A DNA stretch of 34,394 bases from a virus, in the IMG/VR virus record IMGVR_UViG_3300028196_000044, positions 1 through 34,394 of that record; one strand, given 5' to 3'. The notes under the pieces were generated by a model. The model was not told the DNA's origin, made no database searches, and saw only the letters and a list, made by a program, of their open reading frames with translations. Below are positions 15,901-25,100 of the stretch, piece after piece. How positions within the stretch are numbered: position 1 is the stretch's first letter; each line of letters starts with the position of its first letter. Made by a program: the position numbers and the translations under genes.

Positions 15901-17572
15901 TTATAGTCTTTGCTACTCTATTAATCGTAGTTGATTGTGTAGAAATTCCACTTCTAAAAATTAGAGTTTCATTTTTGGCAAATTCTCCCTTTTTATCATA
16001 AACAGTCAAAGATGTTCCTACTACAACAGGACTTCTTAAAAATGCAGTAGCTCCACTATTACTACCTTCAACATATGAAGGAATTGTTAGATTTAATTCT
16101 TGATTAACTTCAATTTCAGTGAAGGGTTGTATGTCATACATTGACATTCCCCACTCATTATCATCCGGTAATGCTGAATTATAAGACCCAGATTCTAATC
16201 TAAAGTCAAATACTCTAGCAAAACCAATTTCTTTTCCAGGTGCTGCTTCTGAATTTGCACCAACTCTTTCATCCCTCAAACTCAATATAAAAGTATTTCC
16301 CACTCCTACAGTTGGAGATCTATAAACACTATTTAATTTCAGAGTTGGTCCCGTATTATAGTTAAAAAATTGATTTTCTACAGTTCTAGTAGTTCTTGGT
16401 TTTGGTATATCAATAATAGTATTACTAGTTGTTTCAATTTCATATCCTTTTACATATGCTTTTCCTGGAGAAATTCTACATACAGCCAAATCTGCATTAG
16501 CAGCAGTTCCCCCTGCAGTAAACTGACCGGGTTCATATAAACCCTGATTTCCTAAATTATTGTTTAATGAATTTATAATGGAAACATTGAACGGTTTTAC
16601 AATATAATGACCACTCTCATCAAAAGTTCTTCTCGCTAAAACATCAGTTAAATCATCATGAAAAACTGCGCCATTTCCTTTGGAATTATTAGCTCTCCTA
16701 GTTACTGAGGTTTTTATATTTCCATTTTCAATCGTTGCTAATTCTATAAAATTATCATCATTAAAATCATCAATAGATTTTTTAAATAGACTTACTGAAA
16801 TTTTTAGTCTATCTGCTCCAGGAGCTCCATAATTATTAAATCCTTGAGAATTATCATTAAGGGATTCATCTGAATTTGTGTTTATAATCTCCTCAGATAC
16901 AAATAATCCTACTCTGTAGCTGGGTTTATTTGTATATTGATCTAGTATTAACGATTCTTTACTTACATTTACAAAGTATCCACGTATAAAATACACCCCT
17001 TCTTCAATTTGAAATACTGATCCAGTTGAAGATGCATTATTGGATATAGTATTTGCAAAAGGTGTTCCTGAAGAAATAGTAGCATTTCCAAGTAATCTAG
17101 AACTAATAGTCTGATTACATGCTAAAGATTCTCCATCAGAAAAAGTTTGAGTGGTGTTATCTAATCTAGATGATCCTGAATATGAAACATAAAGAGTTAC
17201 AGAACCTCTTTCAGAATCTTGAGATGATAAAATATTATCAACAACTGCAGTTACTCCAGAAGTCTGTCCAGTAATTGTTGCTCCAACTAATTGATCTACA
17301 TATGCCTCAACAGGAACACCTTGAAAATTATTTGCTAATTGAACCGCGTAATATAGTTGAGAATATCCAATATTACCAGGAATTACTTTTGCACCTTCTC
17401 TAAAGAAGTGTTGTCCAAATTTTTCTACTTGATTCTGTAGAATTGACTGCAGAGTACTTAGTTCTCTTGCCTGAACAGGATATCCAGGTTTAAAAAGTAC
17501 TTTTTGATAATCATTTGTAGGATCAAAATCGTCAAAGTAGGGAGCTACATTGAGGTTCGTTTGTTGTGGCAT
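9914..17572 (-). CDS. Giant DUF4815-type baseplate-associated protein (2552 residues)
   Basis: The N-terminus (NLNVAPYFDDFDPTNDYQKVLFKPGYPVQARELSTLQSILQNQ, split here by reading) is the DUF4815 signature of cyanophage structural proteins: YFDDFD, FKPGYPVQARELS and QNQVEKFGQHFF. Residues about 1150-1240 hold a helical stretch (KFLKYKRFQMKDIKRLEDRIKKLEYY). Residues about 1724-1900 contain the DPLAQSF module common in T4-like tail proteins (DPLAQSFLV, VQIRTMKDGYPTPSFF, PHLGSLFKSQNASTW, LYRADF). One GxGY repeat block lies near 1957-2015. The C-terminal block (INFGFENVTLNENNYLDSSR, NKSFQMRLSL, PQIDLERAVIYAI) ends in APQLKNLQVIALA. In T4 this region encodes gp9-gp12, so it may replace gp10-type outer-wedge or fibre-anchoring functions; that is inference from position. 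It begins 6 bases after the gp8-like stop. Confidence 0.85.
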   Translation of the reverse strand: MPQQTNLNVAPYFDDFDPTNDYQKVLFKPGYPVQARELSTLQSILQNQVEKFGQHFFREGAKVIPGNIGYSQLYYAVQLANNFQGVPVEAYVDQLVGATITGQTSGVTAVVDNILSSQDSERGSVTLYVSYSGSSRLDNTTQTFSDGESLACNQTISSRLLGNATISSGTPFANTISNNASSTGSVFQIEEGVYFIRGYFVNVSKESLILDQYTNKPSYRVGLFVSEEIINTNSDESLNDNSQGFNNYGAPGADRLKISVSLFKKSIDDFNDDNFIELATIENGNIKTSVTRRANNSKGNGAVFHDDLTDVLARRTFDESGHYIVKPFNVSIINSLNNNLGNQGLYEPGQFTAGGTAANADLAVCRISPGKAYVKGYEIETTSNTIIDIPKPRTTRTVENQFFNYNTGPTLKLNSVYRSPTVGVGNTFILSLRDERVGANSEAAPGKEIGFARVFDFRLESGSYNSALPDDNEWGMSMYDIQPFTEIEVNQELNLTIPSYVEGSNSGATAFLRSPVVVGTSLTVYDKKGEFAKNETLIFRSGISTQSTTINRVAKTITSYGISNVKSVYSNTGIGDGPNGNNVVGVNTFSANVVQTSSATIGVASVTKFSGGISTVTSSNKLFPGNIKVNSLLQYSDISISNDPITAKVVSIGSSHITVTGVTTVTGVVSGSLPASNFVASDLELLTTQLDSSSDNTLFTELPKTNIAAVNLTDAEITIRKTFTVTIEDNQLNSTSLADITLPEGEIYLSYSDQRYTLIRSDGVTESLSADKFQFSSNLREVQIRNLGTNNIGAKLIVTVKKSNIKSKKKIKNRVKTLVVDKSINPASGIGSTTLNDGLSYGDYPFGTRVQDNVISLNTPDIIRIHGIYETSDVSLTDANFGSPEMTLAQLNGPTATTGDMIIGELLVGQSSGAVAVFGEVKNSSDLRYLPKNNFKFIEGEVVVFQESLIEGIIGALNTTSFNIASNYTFASGQRKTTYNHGSLTRKSDSNSPKNKIKIYYKSASFDSSDDGDIVTVDSYNDFNYSTEVKTFNGVLNTDLIDLRPRVSDYTTATSSRSPLEFLGRSFDGLGNSVPSILASNETIFLDYSYYQGRIDRLFLHKDGKFQLKFGVPSDDPTRSKPEIIENAIEIAEMRYPPYLHNTEQVSIKFLKYKRFQMKDIKRLEDRIKKLEYYTHLSLLETNTANQFISDANGLNRFKSGFFVDNFASIKTQDATVGQHNSIDQTNQVLRPKHITNELDLQTGPVVDVNTNEDKSTSAIEGVNIRKQSDVISLEYSEIEWINQPFATRTESVTPFLISFWQGNIKLTPSSDNWVTPNKMKSKTIDSIGNYAQVMSEAEAKHGVDPETGFASEIWNSWETNWSGTTTSTENTIDGPDSVTTGETYGKGGWINGGSGVASWVQDTTTQTTEQDVIETVESGEKSRDGTQYQVVETFETIDLGSKVISTEIISTVRSRNVQFSSTNLKPSTQIYAFFDGKDVTKFCVPKLIEITMKSGTFEVGESVEGRVLSVGLSEEGKNTDPQIDFRVAQSNHRKGDYNSPTEVYPDNPYVSGGTIPELYSSTSTTLNVDTYSLSNQPQGDFFGRIQTGMILTGQTSGAEAEVGEVRLISDSSSALIGSLFIPDPSNGDNPNFDTGTNIFTLTNDPENDQNAATTIGEQAYTTSGIIETIQDQILSIRNARIENRKIFSDNEAVSRVLDTEIVDTRLTGNPVTTENIVGYYDPLAQSFLVDPDIDPEGVFVTKCDIFFRTKDDENTGVKIQIRTMKDGYPTPSFFAESEITLTPDNVNTSTDGSVATTFQFDYPVYLESGKEYAICLVSQSKKYSVYISRVGENDTLTDTYISDQPHLGSLFKSQNASTWEASQWEDLKYILYRADFVESGTVDLYNPELSEGNKQIANLMENPLNISSKEIRVGLGTTVADNRYVMGNTFSQVNNTATGDLVGVAASATGTMTITNPGIGYTPAGGFASFPGVNLVTISGSGSGAVADVSIQNGVAIAATISGNGGDGYQVGDVLSINTIGAASVGRNSRFTLTSIGATSQLILNNVQGDFVTGAAGTLTFFDSTGALRELNSGTFDGTAFGGDVTINASTTVSDGLHIKVNHVNHGMNFDDNFVRIVGILPDIKPTKLTAEYTKSSTDPISVSSGTGDIFNTFENVSVGSTNTGLILIGEEVIEYTSTTASSIGGNISRGTTPKTYASGTPVYKYELSGVSLARLNKTHDLNDVTVADPINLDSYHIKLDMSQKYGTSGQSANADRSSSAAGFPKLFIGASDSTGGENVKATKNIPFEIIKPSIHSITPEGTTVTGQIRTTTSQSISGNEIPYINFGFENVTLNENNYLDSSRAIFSKVNEDRRLNSVEGNKSFQMRLSLGTANSKVSPQIDLERAVIYAISNRVNSKILNYAEDSRVNTMFNDPSACQYISKEISLENPATSLQIMVDAQIPSECDLRALYSISGNPGFESVFTPFPGYLNLDKKGLIINEEDSDGRTDVLVSSSNKRGFSLSDTIFKKHKFSIDNLPSFRTYRIKLVMTSTNQTLAPQLKNLQVIALA

Positions 17573-17578
17573 AATTCT

Positions 17579-19132
17579 TTAGAACTGCAAGATAACTTTT
17601 ATGTCTTCTTTTTGATTTGACGATCTTGTTATAGATGGTCTATTATCTACGTATATAATGTTTCCAGAATGTTGTTTTACTTCCGGAGAAGCAACACCGC
17701 TACTAAAATCCATTCCAAGATAATATGTACGATTATTTATCGTGGTTTTATTATCACTAAAAGTGTTGTCAATAGTTAATTGCAACCCCACGCTTGGAGT
17801 AATTGTAAGATTTCCATCTCCAGCTGGAGTTCCTGTATAGTCATTAAGAGAATATCCATATGTTGGATTTGTTTGACCAATTCCTGTTGTTGTAAATCCT
17901 GCAACAGATCGATCCTGCCACAGTTTTAAAACTCCAGTATTTGAGTCATAATTAACAACTTTACCCACAGCAGTCTGTCCAGTGCCTACTGTTTGTGTAA
18001 CAAGAGAATCTGCAGTGAAAGTTGCTGAACTGTAACCAACTCCGGTAAGTTTTAATGCCGTTACTGCACTTGCCTTGTCAATAGTTAAAAGAGATCCTCC
18101 TGCTGGAGAATTTGGATTTTCTATAATTCCAATTCTTGAAAATTGATTACCAGTTATAAAGTCTGGATTTTCATTATCATTCTCAATTCTAGAATATAGC
18201 AGTACACTATATGCGCCAAGTTCTCTATAAATGTCCGCACCATGTCCACCTTGCGGAGTCATGATAGCATCAAAATCTGGTCTAGTTGTTCCAACTGGAA
18301 CTCCACCAGATACAAAATCAACTGTTCCGAAAGTATATCCAGATCCCTGAGAAGATATGTTAATGGTATCAATTTTTGAATCACCATCAATAGTAATAGT
18401 GCATTCTGCACCAGATCCATCTCCTTGGATAGGAACTCTAGTATATGTACTATTTGCTGTTCCTAATCCAACTCCACGATTTTTTATTGTTACAATTTTA
18501 ATAGATCCATCTACCGCATTTTCTCTAACTAAAGAAGTATCATTACTAGTGCTCCAATTGTTAGGAACTGGTAAAAATTGTGTGGAATCAAATTTGACAA
18601 TATCTGCTGGTTTAATGGTGTATAGGTATTTCCAAACATACCCATCACCACTAGTTCCAGCTGATTTTGGTTCTAAATCAACAAATGTTGGTTCATCTAA
18701 AGAAGGTCTGCCAAGTGTATTCTCTGGATTGGTTCCATTTTGAAGGCAAATGTAAACTCTATAATCACTATTTAAAACATAAAAATTTGAGTTATATAAA
18801 TTAGTTGATCCAGAAACAGATGCAGTGTTGGTTCTACTATAGTCATGGCGATACATGTCATAAGAAGTTCCTGAAGACCAAATTCTTTTGGGAATAACTT
18901 GCCTGACATCAGCAACATTAATTTTTTTAAGGGCGAGCATTGTATCCCAATAATCATTCTCCTGATCAAAATTATCTTTTGGTGAGGGTGGAGAATCATT
19001 CCAGGTAGCAGAATAATCAGTTGGATTTGGAAGACCAACAAAAGAATAATAGGAATTACTTTGATTTGCAATTCCTGCAACAAAATTCTTTGCGTTTAAT
19101 ATTCTAACTTGATCAGTTATAATGGCAGCCAT
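17579..19132 (-). CDS. 8: Baseplate wedge protein, gp8-like (517 residues)
   Basis: The protein is longer than T4 gp8 (334) but shares its general layout: an N-terminal YSFVGLPNPTDYSATWNDSPP segment, VIPKRIWSSGTSYDMY, YRVYICLQNGT, GDGYVWKYLYTI, and at about 290-300 the GGHGADIYRELGAYSVLLYSRIE stretch followed by NQFSRIGII, corresponding to the GGHG...ELGA...N-RxIG core of gp8. gp8 is a dimer in each baseplate wedge bridging gp7, gp6 and gp10. A GSGYTFGTVDF repeat is inserted at about residue 260, and a C-terminal half with TVGTGQTAVGKVV-type strands is extra. Gene order (third after gp25 and gp6) also fits. It is preceded by a late promoter and starts a new unit. The main doubt is whether all the extra sequence belongs to the gp8 fold. 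Confidence 0.75.
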   Translation of the reverse strand: MAAIITDQVRILNAKNFVAGIANQSNSYYSFVGLPNPTDYSATWNDSPPSPKDNFDQENDYWDTMLALKKINVADVRQVIPKRIWSSGTSYDMYRHDYSRTNTASVSGSTNLYNSNFYVLNSDYRVYICLQNGTNPENTLGRPSLDEPTFVDLEPKSAGTSGDGYVWKYLYTIKPADIVKFDSTQFLPVPNNWSTSNDTSLVRENAVDGSIKIVTIKNRGVGLGTANSTYTRVPIQGDGSGAECTITIDGDSKIDTINISSQGSGYTFGTVDFVSGGVPVGTTRPDFDAIMTPQGGHGADIYRELGAYSVLLYSRIENDNENPDFITGNQFSRIGIIENPNSPAGGSLLTIDKASAVTALKLTGVGYSSATFTADSLVTQTVGTGQTAVGKVVNYDSNTGVLKLWQDRSVAGFTTTGIGQTNPTYGYSLNDYTGTPAGDGNLTITPSVGLQLTIDNTFSDNKTTINNRTYYLGMDFSSGVASPEVKQHSGNIIYVDNRPSITRSSNQKEDIKVILQF

Positions 19133-19151
19133 TTTGACAGACTTTTTTTAT

Positions 19152-19159
19152 TATTTATT
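19152..19159 (-). promoter_or_regulatory. Late promoter for the gp8-like to Ig-like unit
   Basis: AATAAATA on the minus strand (context TAATAAATAATAA) lies wholly in the 35-base gap between the 4080-residue gene and the gp8-like gene, ending 19 bases before the ATG. It is the only one of the five boxes not near or over a stop codon of the preceding gene except for the gp25 box, which makes it one of the clearest. Confidence 0.72.
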
Positions 19160-19167
19160 ACAGATAA

Positions 19168-22100
19168 TCATGTGAATTTTTTAAACCTTATATACTTAGT
19201 TCTATAAAGTTTGGAAGAGGTTGATATTCCAGTTGATTCATTTGTTCCAATTCCAGACAAAGTGTTTGCTGGATATGAAAGATCTTTGGTTCTTCCATTT
19301 AAAATAACCTTACCCCAAGAATATTCGCCAAGGAATGCCCCAGTTGAGAATCCTAGAACTCCATTGGGATTAATGTTAGTATTTACAGTTACTTTAACAA
19401 CTGTTGTATTGATTCCAGAAATATTTTGAGTTATTAATTCTGAAGAGTTGACAACATATACATTATCAATAAACTCAGATCCAATTCCAATAATTGTGGA
19501 ATTATCTGTTCCAAGAGAAGTTACACTTGTAGTTGCTGCTCCAAGATTAGAATTTCTTACAATAAAGTAATCTCCAGTAGATATTCCACTTAAGGTCACT
19601 GCAGTTCCCACTAAGTCAATATTTCTCATTTCAGAAGTTAATGGAATGTGAAGATGGAACATCATTCCTGTCGATCCAACACCTATAGATGTTGTTCCAA
19701 GTCCAACAACTACACCAGAATCACCAAAATATTGAGAATTTAATACATCATTTGTTTCGGTTTGTTTTACCGGAGGTCCAATAAGAACTAATGGTGGGTT
19801 GGTTTGAGTGTATCCAGCACCAGGATTAGTAATAGTAACTCCAGTAACAATTCCATTAGTGATTGTTGATATTGCTGTTGCTGTAGTAGACCCTATACCA
19901 ACACTAACATCTGGTGCCGTCGAATAACCAACTCCACCGTTGTTTATGGTAATTGAAGCAATCGTACCCGCAATAGATACAACAGCAGTTGCAGAGGCAC
20001 CTACAGTAGTCTCAGGGGACAGTAATGTAATCTGCTTTCTATATAATTCTCTAACATTAGAATCTGCATTCTCATTATTGAGATCAAATAAAGGTCTTAG
20101 TCTATCAACATATATTACGGTTGATCCGATACCAACACTATTAATAATATTTGCTGTTGGATTAATAACTGGTTCATAAATCTCTCTATCCTTACCAACT
20201 TCTTGTCCATTGATAATCTTATCTTCAGTTTGTCTACACCAAGTAATAGGTCTTTCTAGAGTAGTATCTCTAGTTGTTCCTGGTCCAAAATATGGAAGAG
20301 TTGTAGAAGAGTTAACACTTGAAATAGTGCTTATTGTTCTAGGATTCTCTTGTAAATATGATTCTTGATTTCTATCTGGATCATAATTTAACTCAACAGT
20401 GTCTCCATATTTTATTGTTTCGATAATTTCCCTATCAATAATATCCAAACCATCACCACTTCCTTTATAGAAGTTAATTTTGAGTGTATCACCAATCTTT
20501 AAAGGTTCCGTAAATCTTATTTGAGTTCCACCATCAAAAGTATAAGATGATCCCGGAACTTGAAGTATTCCATTAACAAAAATTAGAAGTAATTGATCAA
20601 GTTCAATCTTAGAACCTTTACCCTTAAGAATAGATATCGGAATTCCAGATCTTAATAATGGGAAGTCGATTCTAGTTCCATCAATATAATTTGATACATC
20701 GTCAAGAGTTTCTATAACACCCAAAGACCAACCAGTAAATTCATCGTTAATAACTTTTTCAATGGTTAATTCAAATTGATTTGATATAACAAAAGAAGAA
20801 GATGTTGGAATTCCTGTAGATCCCCCAGTAGGTATCGTTAATATATCACCATTACCATATCCATACCCAGTGTTTTTTATTTCAAAATCAATTACACTAG
20901 ATCCTTGTCCAACAACAATATCAATCGTTGCAGCACTTCCTATTCCAGATGAACCAGAGATATGAGTCAGAGCGATTCCTGAATATGAAAGTGGATCATC
21001 AAACACTACAAATGGGGGATTTGAAGATGTATACCCACTTCCCGGATTAGTGATTGCTATGTTGACCACATTTCCATTACTGATAGATGCAGTTCCAACT
21101 TTAAACAGATTTGATGCAGAGACGCTAGAAGTGCCAACACTTACATTGACAGTTTGAATACCGGATCTATATCCTGATCCACTATTGCCAATACTAATAG
21201 AAGAAATAGTTCCAAGTCCAGAAACAACTGCTGTGCCACCAGCAGAAACTAAAGGTTGATAACCAAGTCCTGCTTCTGATCCAACAGAAACAATTATTCC
21301 ACCTTTAGGGAAACTACTGATGCCGACATCAGATGTTATAGTTCTTGCAGATCCTACAAAGGATACTGAAGATATCCCCGTATTCTCCGATAAAGTGTAA
21401 TTATTTAAGTCTCCAGGAGTTTGGAATATATCATTAATTAATATAATCGCACCTTCATTATTAATTCCAGTAATATCAGAACCATTAGATTTTAAAGTGA
21501 ACTCATTTCTTATTCCATTAAATTGATTTGATACGTCGTCAAATACATAATTTTTATAATAAGGATCATTAGTTGTATTATCTGCAGCACTTCTTTGGAA
21601 AGTTCTACCTTGGAAAGTTGAACTTGTAGTTATTCCAACATAATCTCTTTCATCTGGTTGATTTGTAGAAGTTCCAATTGGAGTATTTCCAAACGGTGCT
21701 TCACTAAAGTTGAGAGTATTCTTTACAATATTATAGTTTCCAACAATTTTTGTTACTAAATCTCCCGTCGAGAGTCCAGAAAGAATATTTGTTCCCATCC
21801 ACCCTCTACGGACTTTGATGGAATTTGTAGTGCCAATACCTACACCCTCAATTTTCATAATCTCATCACCAATTTTAACTAAATCTCCACCAAAGAATGA
21901 AGTTATTCCAGCAAATTTTACATCTTCGTCAGTAGTAACTACTTGATCTGCCAAAGTAGTTGTGACAGCAGTAGAAACAACTGGGGATTGTATCAAGTTA
22001 TCAATCGCAACTAATACTTTTGGATTTTGATTTGTGGATGTGAATATATGTGAGGAACCAATACCAACAGATGTAAGATCAAGAACTTTTGGAATTGATC

Positions 22101-25100
22101 TTAATGCATCTTCTGCGCTTCTAGCTAGATTGATAGTATTGTCATTAACTTTAACCACAAACAATCCAGTCTGTGGCAATAATGCTGTTGTGACTCCTGT
22201 AGAAGGGAATGTTGTTTGAGCTATTCCTATAGATTGAGTAATTCCAATACCTGCACAGAAGTATTCTATTTCCTCTCCATTTACGTAGAAGTGATTTGGA
22301 ATTGTAATAGAATTGCTAGTCAAATTAACTACACTAGAATCACTTGCATCAAAAGTTCTTTCAAAGATAGTATCGTTTTTATGTGTTAAGTCAAAAGATC
22401 TCTTAATATCTCTATCAGTGCCAGTGTAAGTACCATATCCGGTTTCTATTGTGCCATTATCTAAACTGATGACATCTTTTGAATCATCTTCAATTCTAAC
22501 TGCATTCATATAAACATGAACTGTGGCATTTATTCCAGATACTGGAGTAAACAATACTTGAGTTGTTGCTGCAATACCAACAGAGTCTGTTATTACTTTG
22601 CAACCAAAAGTACCAAGACCAGAATGTGTATTAATATTAGCAAACTCTGTATCAAAAATATCAGAAACTGTTTCACCCTCGATATGATTGTCAACAACAA
22701 TGTATTCTAAAAATTCATAACGGTTATTTGATGTATCATGTACTTGAATCATACAATATGCAGAGTCATACCTGTCAACTTGTGTTCCGGACTGACTTGG
22801 GTACTCGGATATTACATTTTCAGTAGGAGATCCTGAAGATGCAATATTTGTTGTGCTAGATTGTAACCTAGCATGTTTCATATCAAGAGTTGAAATGCCA
22901 GAAGAAATTGACGAAAGTCCTACTACTATAGTATTAACGACTCCATTCGTACCAATCCCTGCAGAAGGATTGAAATCTAATTTTATATTCGAACCATCAA
23001 TATACGCAGTGTAAGTTCCAAATCCAGTAGCGGGATAAATTCCAGGAGAAGTTGTTAGTTTTCCATACTCAAGAATAGAAACATTTGTTCCATCATGGAC
23101 AATATTTAATTCTTGTGCCTCAAATTCATTGGAATTAAAAGTAGCAGTGCTGCCAAAAGATGGATTGCTTACATCTGGAGTAATTTCAACAAGAACTTTT
23201 AATGAATGGTACGTATTACCAATACTAACAATTGAAGTCGATACTCCTGAACTAACTACAACACTTTCAGAATCTATTAAGACCCCTCCAATTGAAGTTG
23301 AACCAGTGCTTAAATAATTATCATTTAAATTATAAGAGATAGCAGTGATATCATAATCATTTACAGAAGATTTTGTTGGGAAAAATCTTAGCTGACCTTC
23401 ATCTCCAGTAATAGCAAAATCAAAAGATCCTTGATCGTAAACACTTTCGACTCTAGCATACTGATTAATATACCCAAAACTTCCATCATGAATAAGATCA
23501 ACAATTAATGATTGCCTCTCTTGTGTAAATCTTTTATCTTTCAAATATGTAAAATACTTTCTAAATCTAATATCACTCAGTTTAAAAGTACCCACAGTAC
23601 TAAATTTAGTTGCTCTTGGATTACTATTAAAGAAAGGACTTATGTCATCTATAGAAAGAACTCTATTTCCAGCAGATTCTGTAAAGTCTGTTAATATTTT
23701 ACTATTATAGAAAACTTCATTTGACAAGATGCCATTGGTTTCATTAGTAAAGTCTAAATTATTTTCTGTTGCAATATCAAAATCAAACACACAATTAGTG
23801 TCGATAACTCCAGAAAGATCACTAACTATAGAAATATCAGTCAACCCAGTTGTAAGACCAACAGTCAATGGTTGGGAGATATTTGAACTCTCTACTTGAA
23901 GATCTCCAAACTTTCTATATCCCATAGTATGATTTAATGATGATACAACATCATTCCAATCATCAAAGGCAATAGTGCTTCTCAATGCATATGAGAAGTT
24001 TTGATAATAAAAATTGTCCTGCAGTCTTTGTAGATTATCATTTAAATATCCAGAGTCTAATTGACTTCCACTGAATATTAATGAAGAAACATCGGTATCA
24101 AAATATGATTCGTATGAAGTTACTGTGGATGCTATTCCTATTAAATTAGAAGTTAAACCTCTTAATTTTGCACCTTTTACAAAATTGTCATTTGATAGAA
24201 CTCTAAGAGTTTTTGTTGTTCTGTCCCAACTTTGAGCAATACCTTCTATCTGATTTCCATTTATAGTAGATGTAACTTTTTCTCCTGGTAGGTAATTACC
24301 AGTTACCAATGAAACTTCAAAACTTGGGAAAAATTTCTCAGGAGTTATCATTCCAGATGAATTTATTAAATCTATAGTCCCAGGAATTTCATCATCTATT
24401 AGATCATTGGACAAATTATACGCAACAGATCCGATTCCACCAATATTTTCAGTTACGCTAGTTAAAGTAAATAATTTATATCCATAATCCTTGGAATTAA
24501 ATCCTTTACCAGTTGACCCAGCACCAATACTAATATTTTCAATAAGAACATTATCTCCAACTGCAAACGGGAAAGCAGTACTAAATCCAATAGACATTTC
24601 AACTGTCACATCTTTTGTGATTGTGTTAAAACCAACAGTACTAATACCAACACCATTATTATTGTTTACCGGTAGAATTGTTGGTACTGAATTATTAATG
24701 CCTTTTGTATTATTAAAAATAGTTACATTGGAATCACCAAGAGAATATCCAATACTCAAATCTGTTATCTGATCACCGGTTTTTCCATCAAATGCAATTA
24801 GGTCTGGTGCATATGAATATCCTCTTCCGATAGAGGTTATATTAATATTATCAATCTTGGCATATGAGTCTACATTTATAATTTGTGGTAAAGAAGCACT
24901 TGGTTTTAATGTGTTATCTGTCGGAAAATCATATCCAATATCATTAAGTTTAACTTTTTCAATAATACCAATATCATTACTAATAGAAGATAACTCTGCT
25001 CCAGTTCCTTCAATAGAATTGACAGACAGTATTTCTGGAAGACTATCATAATTTTTTCCGGAACTAGTTACTTGAACCTTTGATATAGGACCTGATGTAT

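Noticed and set aside
18772-19083. Minus-strand frame of 103 codons inside the gp8-like gene, Leu/Ile-rich
   Set aside because: It is another frame of the gp8-like coding sequence; its hydrophobic content is what an AT-rich shadow frame gives. No ribosome binding site is evident.
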